Below are positions 25,095 to 37,110 of a stretch of DNA of 64,000 nucleotides, piece by piece (the first letter of the stretch is position 1; the number at the start of each line of letters is the position of its first letter). Under the pieces are notes generated by a model. The model saw only the letters and a list, made by a program, of their open reading frames with translations. It did not search any database and was not told where the DNA came from. The position numbers and the translations under genes are program-made. The stretch is from Pyrocephalus nanus (taxonomy: Eukaryota; Chordata; Aves; Passeriformes; Tyrannidae), in the NCBI GenBank assembly GCA_038380795.1, contig CM076268.1:1041501-1105500 (forward strand), given 5' to 3'.

Positions 25095-26679
25095 AGGGGA
25101 CAGACTTTAAACGTCACAGGTCGGGCTCAGAATCAGACTTTAGTTACCTCAAGTTCATGTAACGCTTTCATTACCTTGTCGCTCAAGTGCCCCTGTCCCT
25201 GGCCGGGAGGTGGCACTGGAAGAGCATCCATCGCTCCATAAACACGGGGCTGCTCCGGGAGCCCAGGGTTCACACCCAGGGCAGAATCGAGGTGTACATC
25301 ACAGCAAACAGCTGCACTTGGCGGCATTTCAAGAGAGATCCCTTACCTGTGACACCCCAAGTGCCAAAATCTGTGCCCCCATTCCTTAATAACCTCGAAA
25401 TGTGTAGGGAAACCCACTTGTTCCTCGAAACTAGGAGGAGAAAAGCTCTTCTGAGAGTGTAATTGCAAAGCACTGGATTTCAAGAGAGTTTTAATCACTT
25501 TAATTCCTCAAATGATAAAACATCTGCATATCAAATCCACTGCAACTGCCTGAAAAACATAAAGGATTCTCACGGTCAAGCCAACTAAACAAAATGGTCC
25601 CAGCATCACATTTTAAGTCCATATTTGTTAATTATTGTGTGCCCCCCTTTTTAACTGCTCTCAGTGTTGGAATAACCTAGAAAAAACCTCCAGAGGGAGT
25701 GCAGATAGAGGGTTTGGTCAGTGTTATTTTAATTTAAATTTTAAATATATTGTCATGATTAATATTACAGTCCAGAAAGTTGCAGCATGTGGAGGGACTT
25801 ACTAGAGCCCTTAAAATTAAACTGGTCTCTTGCTTGTGTTTTGGGTGGTTGGTTTGTTGTTGTTGTTTGTTTGTTGCCTTTTTTTGTTTGTTTTGTGTTT
25901 TTTTGGGGAGGCATTTGTTTGTTTTTGTTGTTGTTTTGTTTTGGGGTTTTTTATTTTGATTTTTTTGTGTGTGTGTTTTAGTTCTTCTTTCTTTAAAAGA
26001 TGAGTTTTAAAAGATCTTGCTTGTAAAAGTAAATTATCAGTCTAGGAAGCATTTACTGCTGGGACCAGGTCACACACAAAAGCAACACTAAAAATCCTCC
26101 CAGTTCATATTTTTGGAGGGTATCTTTCCCTACTTTTCTTTACAGTATTGCTCAAATGGAAGTTTCTTTCTGAAAAATCCCTTTGAAAGGAATAAAAAAA
26201 TGGGGAAAAGTCAGGAGTTCTTCAATCACATTAAGCACAGAGAAGATACCTACAGAAAGTAACAACAAAGTGAGAGAAGTAACAAAGAACAGCATGAGAA
26301 TGAAGAGACAACATTTTTGTAAAAAGGGAAGGTACAGAACAGGACTGTACAAGTGATATCAGGACTAGCAAGAAACAATTCTCAATATGCACTGAGAAAT
26401 AAAGGAAAAGAGACCAAGAAGTTACTTTTTTAAAAAGGATTTTTTTTTTTTTGCCTTTTTTTAAAGAAGGTTACTTTTTTGCAAAGGAATAGGGCAGAAT
26501 TAATGTCAGAGCCCCTCGGGGTTATCTTGGGGAAGTTGTGGGGTGTAAATGAGCACCAGAAGACTGGAAAAGAGAGAATATATTACTTTTCTAAGAAAGG
26601 AAGGAAAAGACTAATGGGGGATTTATCTGTCAGTCAGCTTACCCTCAAATGCCAGGAAAGTCTTGGAAGGCACAAAATC
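25095..26679. repeat. Paralogous segment, copy B
   Basis: This is the partner of copy A, with blocks at 25095-25290, 26068-26200 and 26417-26679. It holds about 750 bp of unrelated sequence between the first two blocks, including a G/T-rich tract. Another roughly 215 bp separates the second and third. The 9-bp satellite of copy A is represented here by a single CATCCATCG. The copies lie about 3.5 kb apart at their starts and 4.1 kb apart at their ends. Confidence 0.9.
25845..25980. repeat. G/T-rich low-complexity tract
   Basis: TTTG and TTG units with T runs ending in (TG)n, lying in the extra sequence that copy B holds between its first two homologous blocks. Confidence 0.85.
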
Positions 26680-27619
26680 TTTGTGAGCAATGAAAGAAAG
26701 CAAAGGAATGATTAAGAATGACACATTTAAACATCTTCTGTCTCCAACTGGCCACTGTTGAACCTTCCCTCTGAGCTGCACATGAAGCGAGTGCAATATT
26801 GACTGAGCATTTTCACAAACCTTTTAGCACAGGGAAACAGAATTTTCTGCCTTAGCTTGGGAGGGGCAACCTTCACTGGGCACCATTTCTGATTTTTAAC
26901 GTGATTTTCTCTGATTCTATTGATCTTGTTCTAGCTCTTGTCTGCTAGAGAGGAAGGTTAGATTGCAGGAAGCACCCTTCCTGCAGGGAATGGGAAGTCA
27001 TTCCAGGTACTCCACAAAATGCTCTAGCTCTTGAATATTTCTATGTGTGTTCCAGTGCTCAGGAGCTGCTGGAAATCAGCAGCCAGGCAGCTGAAATCGC
27101 CACTCTTATCTGCTGCATCTGTGGAACTGAGAAACCAACTCTTCTCCGGGGTTTGTAGCTCCTTTTATCCCAACAGGAGCTGTGATTTTTATCAGCCATA
27201 GATTCCCGGTTCCAGGTACAAACCCTTGCTCCTGTGCTGTGACAAACCAGAGGCACAAACAGGCAGCAGGATTCCCTGCCACACTGCACACAGCAGGCAA
27301 GCAATCGTTCACTTTCCAGGGGACCTTTAATTAGCACTGATTTCTCTTTCTGGGGGCTGTGTGGCAGCCTGGGCAGCAGCAGGAGATGTTGTCCTGCAGC
27401 CTCTCACACGAGGGTGTGTGACACAGTCTGAAGCAGAGCTGGGACCCACGGTGCCTCCTGAAGAGGAAATAGGAGTAAGAGACCCATTTGGAACAAATAG
27501 GGGTTAATAAATCCATGAGAATGAATGTGAAAGTTTCTTGGAAAGGATATAATGACCCTGGGGCAGCTTTTTAATACTCTGGAGAAATGGGATGACTAAG
27601 ATTAGGTGGAATATCAATT
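26680..27619. other. Non-coding stretch, nothing specific
   Basis: Mixed composition. No repeat family and no coding domain are recognisable. Confidence 0.5.
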
Positions 27620-27855
27620 CCTTTATGCCCCCCCCTCCAATAGTTTTAATTCATTTTGATTAATTCTTTTCAGTATTTATTTTCCTAACAGATTAGGAAA
27701 GGCCTTTTCATTCTGTGTTAATAGGCTGCTTTATTAATATCAGATAGTTATTCTAATCACTGTCTTGCCTATGTGGGCTCTAGCTGACTTCATGTAATAG
27801 CATCTCCTAATAACACAACCTTGGGAAATCGTTTAATGAGCTGAACTCTGCTCAG
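27620..27855. other. AT-rich block resembling conserved non-coding DNA
   Basis: TTAAT, TGATTAAT and 'tattaatatcagatag' cores, with no repeat signature. It lies just left of the 62-bp tandem duplication. Confidence 0.35.
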
Positions 27856-27924
27856 CTCCCACCCACCCCAGCCTGCAGCAGTGCTGAGGGTGTCTGGTGA
27901 GGGCTCTGTTTAAAGGCTCTGCCT

Positions 27925-28061
27925 GCTGGGCTGGGGGAAAGGTGGGAGGACATCAGAAGGTGAGTTCTGCTAGGGCTATACTGATTGCTGGGCTGGGGGA
28001 AAGGTGGGAGGACATCAGAAGGTGAGTTCTGCTAGGGCTATACTGATTGCTGGGATTGGGG
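27925..28061. repeat. 62-bp exact tandem duplication plus partial third copy
   Basis: The unit starting GCTGGGCTGGGGGAAAGG at 27925 is repeated without change at 27987. A third start, GCTGGGATTGGGG, at 28049 diverges after about 13 bp. Exact identity suggests a recent event. Confidence 0.95.
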
Positions 28062-31000
28062 AAAACAGGTTTTGTTTCTCTGAGGGAGAAAGAATCAGTG
28101 AGAAAAACAGCTCCAGGTTCCAGGGAGACAAAGAATGACTGCAGAGAATACTTTGGTGAATAGAGACCCAGCCATTTTATCAAATGCATTTATGCTGAGT
28201 GTTGAAGGGAAACTGATAATAATTTCTTGAGAAGAGATGGTACCTGATATTCCTACTAGCTCTGATTCAGGGTTTTGTTTTAGCTTCTTATTAGGTTGAT
28301 AATTATATATACTTGTGCTTCGTGGTTTTTGCTCCATGGGCTCCAGACTGCCAGAGCTGTCGGGAGGAGATCTCTCAGATCTTGGGTTCTTCCACTTGTG
28401 AGAAACTGTTCTTGGGAATATTGTACAACAGCAAACTAACAGGGTGGAAGTTCACCTTATTCTATTTTCCTTCTACTGGGGTTGAGAAGGAGAAAGGAAA
28501 AGGAGGGACCCTTTGTAAAATTCCTGTTATTCTGCTTTGAAATCAAGACTACTTCTGATGTGGAAGGAGATATTTGGAACCAGGCCTAACACAGTTCTTA
28601 AATTCTCTGAGTCACAGAGACCCCACAGGTTCCTCTCAGGCTTCTCTCTGTTTTGCAGATGTGACACAGCTTGCAGTGACAGCTTACCCACACTGCTGCT
28701 TATTCCAAAGGAAATTCAACTGTTTGGTGGATTCTCAAATGTCTCATTAGTGCCTGTTGGGAAATATGTGCAGGGTTGATATTCAGAGGATAAGAGGTGT
28801 CTGCTGGATTCCTAGCCATGAATAAGAGAAATTAGCATGCTTCTGGGTAGCTAAACTCTGCCATATCTTGTTGTAAGATCTTTCTTGTTGTGTTTCTGCA
28901 GTTACTAAAGCGTGTCCTGGTGGGTAAAAGTGCCAATATCCAGCTCACAAGGTTGGAATATTTCCTAAAAGGGCATTGCTGTCCCTGAAAACATATTTTG
29001 AATTTCATAGCAAACACCTTTAGCTAACAGAGGTTAAACAGAGCACTTCAAAGCTCACTCTTTCGTTCCTTTTGGGTTTAAACTTGTTTAGTTACCGTAA
29101 ATGGAACATTAGCAAGAGTTTCTACCTACATGATTCGCTGTTTTCTGTCCTCAGGTTATGGTGTGAATAATTAATTCAAATCTTGCGGAGAGAGAAACCT
29201 CAAAGCTCATTTTGGACCTGTTATCTGCAGCAGAATATCACAGTGGCTTGGTTAAATCACTGGTCTCCATTTACGAGGACACAAGAGTTGTCTTTGCTCT
29301 AAACTCTGTCTCAAGGAGCTTAGATTTTCTGCAATAAAAGGTGAAATCAAACTGCAGATCCATGTTTCAAACATCTGCAATTTAGAATAATCTCTCTTGC
29401 TATTTTTGCAGCTGTTATTGAATAGATGAATTGTGAAACTCAGTGTAGCTCTACGTTACCTTTATCCCTCTCCTCAGGTCTCAGTATTTGAATGTAAATA
29501 GCTCCAGGTTCAGAAAGCTGTACCAACACTCCTCATTTAGTTTTATTCACTGCTGACAAAAAGTTTAACATTATTCTTGTGCCAGTCTGGCCTTCTCCCA
29601 ACCCACCTTCCACCCCTGTTTTCAAATACCTCACGCTGGATCTGGAAGTGAAAGTGCTTGCCTAATTATCTCTATTTTCAGTGCTGCAAATTAGGATGTT
29701 TGTTGAACACCATGCTGCAGATTCAGCTTGTCCAGATAATTCATTTTAGCACTAAAAGTCCTATGCATTTTCTTCTTGCCCTCAATTTTTTGTCATTTTC
29801 TGGTCTCTCAGAAAACCCATAATGGTTTAGAAAGCTACCAAATATTCCACTTGGACACACCTTCTTCAGTGGTGGGCAAACATGGACACACCTTCTACTC
29901 CTCTTAAAAGTCACCTAATCTTCAGGAATCAAGGCATTTTAAGAATTATTTAATTTTTATGTGAATTCATTCCTTTGATGTGTAGGGGAATGGGGATTGC
30001 TTGGTTGGATTTTGCTTGACAATGAAGTTCATGTGTTCACAGAAGATCTTCAGCCTGAGGCTGCTGTTACTGCACCACTGAAGTCCTTGGAAAGCAGATC
30101 TGAACAAACCCACAAATCAGATCTAAACTCTGCAGGAGCACAGACAGCATCCCAGGCTGATTGTACAGTGCACTGGAGAGGGATTTACCCAAAATGCTGA
30201 ATGCTGGTGTGCAGGATAAGCTGCTGTCTGGGCTGAAGCTGCTGACAGCCACTGCTGAGGGTGCAAAGCGAAGGTGTGACTCTTCACACTGCCTCTCTGG
30301 GACGTGACTGCCTCACACGGAGCTGAAGGGAGATGTCTGTGTGAAAAATTGTGACCTGAAATTCCAGAGCCTTTCCTTAACATATGTGGGGGAAGGAGAT
30401 AAATCTTAGCCAATGACTGAAAGAGAACTTTTCAAAGTTGTGTTGCCCTTAACCAATAATTTGATGATTTCAGGGGCTGAGAAGTCTGGCTTTTAATCTC
30501 CAGTGCTTCTGTGTCCTCACCCTGTCCCTGGGCAGCAGCATCTCCAGGTGAGTAGTGCCATTGTAAATCTTCCATGGGAAAACCTGTTCCTTCATTTAGC
30601 AATGAAGGAAGAATGTTAGGAACTAGGAAAGATGTAGATCTTGTCAGAGCCTGTGTACAACTTTTTTTGGGGTGTGGAAAGTGTTTGGAACAGTGCTTAA
30701 AAATAAAGAAACCCATCTTTAGTAACTACAGCAAAACACAGGTCTTTGAAATCTTCCCAGCACCTCGTGTGTGATGTTGTCAGAACTTTGGTGATGATTT
30801 GCATTTCTGTCTGTCCTCAGTCTGGGGCAATGTTCCAAGAGGCAGAGCTATCAAAACCATCTAGAATTAGCTGTGACAAGTGACAACTGCATGGGTGGCA
30901 CAAAAGGCTTTTAGAAATAAACATCATTTATACAACAGACATAAATACACGTTTTAATGAAGAAGTGATTCACAATGATAATATTATTGACGTGTTAAGA

Positions 31001-31936
31001 TTAAGCAGGTCTGCCATATGCTGCCTAGTGCTTTAGATGGTTTCAAATTTATTTTTATTTTTTTTAAATTTATGCATATTAACAACAGATGTTGAATTTA
31101 AAATGATCCAATAATTGAGGGGAAATAATACCAAAGCTTAGCATTGAAGATTTTGTCTTGTTAATGACTTTAAATACTCTGTATATAGTGTATATTGGTG
31201 ATACAGCTCAGAGCTAACTCTTGCACACAATATTTGAACTATTTTCATCTTACTTCCCCAAGAGCTGCCTCCAGGTGCTGAGGAGTGTGTTGATTGAACA
31301 CTTGCCCTGGAATTGCATCCCTAATATTTCAATTATTTTTATAAACAAACCCTTTCACAGGTGCATCTGCCCTCAAACTCTCCTGCCTCCAGACTGCACA
31401 GTAACAGCTCTGCTCCTGTGGATCTCACTCCAATGGTTCATGAACATGCCTGGCTTGCCCCTGTGGCACTGTAGGGCAGAGGGGAGGGAGCAAAAGCACA
31501 ATCAGAAGTGCACTGAAGTGGCACACACAAGTGAGGGACCACAAGAAGGCTCCAGTGACTCCTGCATTCACACAGGACCACTTCTGGGTGATGGCAGATT
31601 TAGCCTTTGGGTGCTTATCCTTTGCTTCAAGTCCAAAAAAACATTAATTTTTTCTTTCTTTCTTTCTTGCCCTGCCTCCAGGAGCCCAGGATGGGCTTGG
31701 TTTACAGCACAGTCTGCTGCCACAACCCCCTGTGGCTGACAAAGTGCAGCCCAGGACTGTGCTCAGCAGGACAGGCAGGTCCCATCAGCGAGCTGGAAAG
31801 CAGAGAGCTCCTCTTGGCAGTCCTGCTTGCTGCTGCTGGGAGGTCTCCAGTGCCTCATGGAAAGGTAGGAGTTGTGGGAAATGCAGATGTAGGGATAAAA
31901 AAGACATTATCCCCTTTTAGGTGTTCCCTGAAGATA

Positions 31937-31980
<44 letters not shown>

Positions 31981-34611
31981 AAAGAAAATGACAATGTTCT
32001 AATTAAAGGGTGGAAAGCCCATCAGCTGCAAATACATAGCAGTGATCCCAAATTGATTTCCAATGGGTTGGAGACACAAAGCAGGCAGCTCTCGAGTTCT
32101 TGAATGTGTGTTTTCTTGTTTATTTAAATTACTAGCTTCATTAACTTAGTCTGACAAAGCAGGCTGTAGAAAGGGAAAGTAAGCAACAACAGGCAAGAGA
32201 GTCAATCTTATCTGCTTCTTGTCAAGGAGAATAAACTTATAGATCCCAAAGGGTCAAAACTCCCAATGAGATATATATGTGAGCTTTATGCCCTTAACTG
32301 AAGGTAAAAGTTTGTGTAACATTTCTTCATGCAGAAATGGCAGAGGCAGCTGTGGCTTTACCACCAGCATATTGGTTTTCTCCCTCCCCTCTTCTCATCT
32401 GGTGGGCAGATTGATTGTTGCATTGTCCAGTTCTGTTCAATTTTGCATTTTTTTTTTCCCCAGCTGCAGGTGTGCCATTTTCAGCTTTTATCTGTACCCT
32501 GCATCATCTTAGACATCTAATTACAACTCCCCATGGACACCTCAGCAAGCAAGGTTTGCTCAGTTGGAACTGTGCAGAGCATCTGTTGTTCAGCTGGTAT
32601 GAAAAGCACCAGCTTTTCCCAGCCCATCCATCAGCTGGGAAACACTCACCATGCTCAGGTGAGCAATGGCCTTATGGCAGCATCTGCTTTTGCCCACCCC
32701 AGATAAATTGTCATTCCCCAAACGTGGTACAAATATAGCCTTGAATTTCCTTCGTCCAAGCACAGGGGAAATGTATTTAAAGCCATGCATTGCACCATCA
32801 AGTTAGTCCTTAGTGACTGCTCTGAGCAGACATTCTCAAAGTGGGGGAGAGACCAACTCTACCTGACCCTTAGTGAGCTTTAATTAATTAATTGTTTTTC
32901 TTTGGCTGCCTGATTTCAGCTTTAGTGACCTTTGGTCACTGTCTAGTCTGTTTTTTAGCTCCTGATCAAATACTGACTGACTTTTTTCTGTGTTTCTTAA
33001 GGATATTGCCTTTCAATGTCAGCCCCATGTTTTACCATCAGGAATAGCTTGTGTTTGACAAAGCATGAGTGCAGCTGCCCTGCCCTGTGAGAGTCCTGGG
33101 CTGCATTGTGAGCAAGAAACAACAAAAATCCTTCCAGGGAAACTTAATAGATTCACCAGGTTCTGAACTAGGCTACTTCATAAAATCAAAGCATGCAATA
33201 ACTTCTTAAGTTGTAATTAAAAAATATACCACCAAAAATACCTGAGTGATGAGCCCTGGTCCCTCAGAGAACCACAGCAGTTCCCTGGAGAGGGGTGGAG
33301 ATGATTAGCAAACAAGTTTCTCATGACAGCTTCTAATAGAATTATTTGCATAACTGGATTAAAGGAGTGCATCGACGTGCCTCTCAATCTTATTATTGTT
33401 TATTACTCTGTATATCAGAGGAAACAGTAATTAAATTGAGCAGAGATTCCTGGGGCTCGATTCAGAGGAGGCACTGAGGGAAGGTGGCTGTGCCTGCAGA
33501 ACCCCCAGCCCTCAAGCCTGGCTGGAATTCTCTGTGCACCACGCAGGGAAAGCCTGGAAAAAGGGCAGTGCAGGAGCAGTGAGGAGGAGCAAGGGGGCTG
33601 CAGAGACACAGAAGGAGCTGCAGGAATCTGTGGCTGCAGGATGCAGATCATTTCAGGGTGCACCTGCAAAACCTCCTCGTGAGAGCTGCCTGAAGCGAGG
33701 GGCAGGCTCTGAGCCTTCTGCTGCAAGAGCACACCCTGACAGACTGAAGGCATGGACAGGTGAAACCAGCACTGAGAGGAGGGTGCCTGCTGTGCTGGGC
33801 ACTCCTGAGCACCTCTGTGGGATGACAGACCTTGGCTCTGCTCTAACAGCAGCTCCAGAGATGTTCCCAATGCATCTGTCACTGTGGGAACAATGTGTGC
33901 ACTGAAGAGTCCTTCGTTTCTGCCTCAAGGAAATAAAACAGAGACACAAATCCCTTGTTTGCTTCAGGCAGCTCTCTGCAGCCACCATCTTCAGCCATTA
34001 ACACTCAAGAGAACATTAATAAACTGCAGTGCTGGCAAATGAGGGTAAAAATAATGTGTAAGACGTGCAAGAAGGAAATGATCCCGGGCCTGCTGTGGTA
34101 AAGAAAGTCTTCCCAGTTGCTCCACTGGGCTTTGGATCACCCTGGATTACAGCACTGTCTGCATTTAGTGCAGGAGGTTGTGCACATTATGGGACACCTC
34201 AATATTAATGAAGCTTTACAAACTGACAGATTAACGTAATTCCACAAAAGAAAACTCTCTAAAAGTCAGGATTTTTTGTTACTTGAAGCTGCCTTTTGCA
34301 GTGTTGTCCCAGTGCTCTCTTGGTGTCCTACTCTCTATGGTCTTCAAAAGAGTCCTGAAAAAAAAAGCTGAAAAGTTTATAAAATTTGGTTGGTTTGTTT
34401 GGAAGTGGTTGGGGTTTTTTTGTGTTTTCAAAATCACCAATTATTCCAGTAGCTTGCTATATTGAGCTTGAAGGAAAAACAATTTCCTGAAATTCAGCAA
34501 AGCAAAACGTTCTTTAACAGGTCATTCAAAGCTTTAAATCAAGGTAAGCAAGGCAGATACACTTAGAGTGAATGCACATAATGCCCAGTTTAAAGGACCT
34601 GCTTCATTCGG
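28062..34611. other. Non-coding stretch
   Basis: No gene recognised. AT-rich parts at about 29050-29760 and 30890-31220 could be regulatory. The part from 33430 to 33900 is GC-richer with overlapping open frames on both strands and no domain. Confidence 0.45.
31938..31978. repeat. 41-nt A run
   Basis: Uninterrupted run of about 41 A. It could be the tail of a processed insertion on the plus strand, but the sequence before it is not recognised as a transcript copy. Confidence 0.95.
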
Positions 34612-34760
34612 TGTTTCTAGTGTTTCACCACCCTCACAGTGAAGAATTTCTTCCTAATATCTAACCTAAATTTCCCCCCTTTCAATTTGTACCCATTACT
34701 CCTTGTCTTATCCCTACAAATTCTAATTTCTTGTCCTTTCACTACAGCTTCAATATCCTC
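34612..34760 (-). mobile_element. Old CR1 LINE fragment
   Basis: The 'caccaccctcacagtgaaga' and 'atttcttcctaatatctaac' phrases match the inverted CR1 tail just inside the 3' end. The true 3' end is missing and the upper boundary is unclear. It lies about 440 bp downstream of the receptor stop codon. Confidence 0.7.
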
Positions 34761-35202
34761 ATTACTGGCACCAAAACAACTTGAAGTTTTAGGGAATTTG
34801 TGAAATGGGACTCTGGGTAGATATGCAAATTTAATTTCTACCCAATCCAGAGCACTCCCCTCACTGAGGTATTTAGGTTTCATACTCATCCTTGCCTCTC
34901 CCCGTCCCCAAAACCCATGTCTGTACCGAGTAATATCCAAGAGAGAAAGAAAGGAATCCCTGTATCTTATTGTGGGAATATCTCATTGCCCCCAACTCCA
35001 GCCGAAGAGTAAAGACATTTTTTAGACATGGCATCTGACTGTCACTCTCCATTAGAAGTGGAGGTGCTGGGGAAGGAAAGCATGGGAATTGTGTTGTTAT
35101 AATTGAGCCCTGAAGACAAATGTCAGGAATGAGGACTAATTAGAAGTGGAAAAGACTTACAACGTCACTGTACAAAGGAAGTGCACTCCCACCAGCTCTC
35201 GT
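34760..35202. other. 3' flank of the receptor gene
   Basis: No other gene is seen. The likely 3' untranslated region of the receptor lies here on the minus strand, running from 35202 downward. The sequence near 34760-34980 is not assignable to a repeat family by eye. Confidence 0.4.
34830..34835 (-). terminator. Candidate poly(A) signal downstream of the receptor gene
   Basis: TTTAAT on the plus strand gives ATTAAA on the minus strand, about 370 nt beyond the stop codon of the receptor. It is the nearest signal-like hexamer I see downstream. It sits beside an old CR1 fragment and could be chance. Confidence 0.2.
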
Positions 35203-36234
35203 TTACAGCACCACACTGGCCATAATGCAGTTTGTAGTGGGTCCAATTTTCTTCTTTCTCCAGGCAAACATTTTCTTCAGCTCTCCCCTGAAGCTGTCGT
35301 GGAGCCAGGCATAGAGGAAGGCGTTGGTACAAGCAGACATCATCGCAAACCAGTGGCACAGCAGCTGGATGAAGTTGAAGTACTGCTTGTCGATCAAGCT
35401 GATGTCTATGTCCTTTATCACGTTGAAGATGTGCAGGGGCAGCCAGCAGACTCCAAAGGCTGCCACCACCAAGACCAGCAGGCGAAAAGTCTTTCTCCTG
35501 CGTGCACGGTCCCACTCGGCCTGGCCCTGGGTGACGTTGCCTGGCACCACGCGGTTCTTCAGCTTGACAGAGATCCTCAGGTAGGACAGGGAGATGACAG
35601 CCAGAGGCAAGACGTAGGTGATGATGAGGGTGCTGTAGGCGTAAGCCAGGCGGTCTCTTTTCATGTGGAACCAGAACTCCTCGCAGATGGAGAAGTCCAG
35701 CTCCGGGAACTCGGCGTGGTAGGTGTGGACCAGGGCCGGGGCAGCCAAGGTGCAGCTGAGCAGCCAGATGGCAGCCAGGATGTAAGCACAGAGGGGGATG
35801 GTGAGCCTCCTGCGGAAGGGGTACACCGTGGCACAGTACCTGTCCACGGCTATGACGGTCAGGGTGAACACCGACACGAACACCGTCACGGGCTGCATCA
35901 GGAACACGAAGTAGCACATGAAGCGCCCGTACACCCACCCCCGGGGCTCGAAGGCGTACGCCAGGGTCAGGGGCACGCAGGTGGCGCACATCAGCATGTC
36001 CGAGAAAGCCAGGTTGCCCACGAGGAAGTTGGTGACGTTGTGCATCTTTTTTGTCTTGCAGATAACGTAAATGAGGAGGTAATTCCCGATGACACCGATG
36101 AAAACCACCAGGGAGTAGCAGGGGATGATCAGTGGCTTGAAGGACTGAACAAACTGGAGACCCGAGAATAAATTGCTGGCGTTGCTGTGAATGGCAGAGA
36201 GGAAGCTTTGGGAGGTTAAATTGTCCGAATTCAT
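35203..36234 (-). CDS. PRLHR: Prolactin-releasing peptide receptor family GPCR, complete, intronless
   Basis: A class A receptor of 343 residues in one open frame. The family binds prolactin-releasing RFamide peptides at the plasma membrane and is known to signal mainly through Gq and calcium. Seven membrane helices fall at roughly 34-58, 68-92, 105-130, 147-169, 198-222, 250-273 and 285-309. Visible hallmarks are N51 in helix 1, LAFSD with D79, the C107-C184 disulfide pair, DRY at 131-133, W157, P210 and CWLP at 263-266. Glycosylation sequons lie at N5 and N18. Family signatures are [10 protein letters not shown], the DRARRRKTF loop, AWLHDSF after helix 7 and the C-terminal SVVL, a PDZ-ligand-like end. 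The start is the first in-frame ATG after a TGA at 36301-36303, with A at -3; an extension from a GTG at 36300 is rejected. Oddity: NPxxY reads NAFLY. Birds have more than one PRLHR paralogue, and I cannot tell which this is. Family assignment is near certain; orthology is open. Confidence 0.95.
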   Translation of the reverse strand: MNSDNLTSQSFLSAIHSNASNLFSGLQFVQSFKPLIIPCYSLVVFIGVIGNYLLIYVICKTKKMHNVTNFLVGNLAFSDMLMCATCVPLTLAYAFEPRGWVYGRFMCYFVFLMQPVTVFVSVFTLTVIAVDRYCATVYPFRRRLTIPLCAYILAAIWLLSCTLAAPALVHTYHAEFPELDFSICEEFWFHMKRDRLAYAYSTLIITYVLPLAVISLSYLRISVKLKNRVVPGNVTQGQAEWDRARRRKTFRLLVLVVAAFGVCWLPLHIFNVIKDIDISLIDKQYFNFIQLLCHWFAMMSACTNAFLYAWLHDSFRGELKKMFAWRKKKIGPTTNCIMASVVL

Positions 36235-36616
36235 CGTTTTCCTCCTTTTGTTGTCTGCCGTCAGCTGAGTGAAGTAGTTACCGCTGCACTGCTCCCTCAC
36301 TCAATCAGGGGGATAATGAATGGATTACTGGCTGTCCAGAGGTTACCACATGGATAGTAAACAAGCATCCGTGAAAGCAAAAGGTGAAGTTGTAATCCTC
36401 GAGAGGCAGCTCTCAGCAATTCCTAGGAAAAATCAAATACAGCCAATTTCCATTAAAGTCCTCCTGTATTTACCATCAAATCCAGGTTTTGACAGCATGC
36501 CACTTAATAAACATTTAATGCATGAGTACTTACTGCTGTGGGGTTTTAATCCCATATGGTTTTCCTGTGGATGCCAAGAAGTGCCCTAGATGTGTGTGTG
36601 CTGCAAATCCAGGAGC

Positions 36617-36646
36617 GTGTGTGTGTGTGAGAGAGAGAGAGAGAGA
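36617..36646. repeat. (GT)n(GA)n microsatellite
   Basis: About six GT units followed by about eight GA units, roughly 380 bp upstream of the receptor ATG. Confidence 0.95.
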
Positions 36647-36829
36647 ATACAGGAGTGAGAAAGAGGGAGATGCGCATTTACAAGCTAAGTGCAGCTCAGT
36701 GTTTTTAAACAGTCTTACTACCAGGTCAGGACAGATTTGTGCACAAGCTTTGATCCCTATTGGCTGCCCTGGGTATTGCGTTGCTCTCTGCGTGTTCCTT
36801 GCTGATAGTAATTAGTTCTAGAATATCCT

Positions 36830-37110
36830 TTCAAAAATTCCCTTCTCCTTCCAGTGCATCTATAATTGCCCCTCGCAGCTAAAAAATCAATTTACATTCA
36901 TTAGCATGAGCCTTCACAGCATCTAATCCCAGATTCACTTTGCCACAGCCGCCAGAGTGCCCAAAAAAAGCTACCTGTGAATTTGCTGCTATGATGTGAC
37001 TGTGAAAGAGAATTTTAATGATATGCTGATGGCAAATAAATGTTTATGCCACTAGAGGGTCTCAGCTATATACCTGGTGAATGGAGTTAGGCTTAGAAAT
37101 GTGCATTTAG
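36830..37110. promoter_or_regulatory. Putative upstream regulatory block of the receptor gene
   Basis: This stretch lies about 600-870 bp upstream of the receptor ATG. It is AT-rich with TAAT-type cores and reads like conserved non-coding sequence. It contains CCACTAGAGGGTC at 37049-37061, which matches the first eleven positions of the CTCF core consensus. No clear TATA box is visible between here and the ATG. The regulatory role is inferred from position and composition only. Confidence 0.35.

Noticed and set aside
21585..26679. A single endogenous retrovirus with copies A and B as its two LTRs
   Set aside because: No gag or pol remnant lies between them, and identity differs sharply along the pair, which paired LTRs should not show.
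35146..36171. 341-codon plus-strand open frame opposite the receptor
   Set aside because: It is the antisense of a GC-rich receptor gene, and its predicted protein is low-complexity with no family resemblance.
36235..36300. 22-codon upstream extension of the receptor
   Set aside because: It begins with GTG directly after an in-frame TGA and has no ATG, so the ATG at 36234 is the start.
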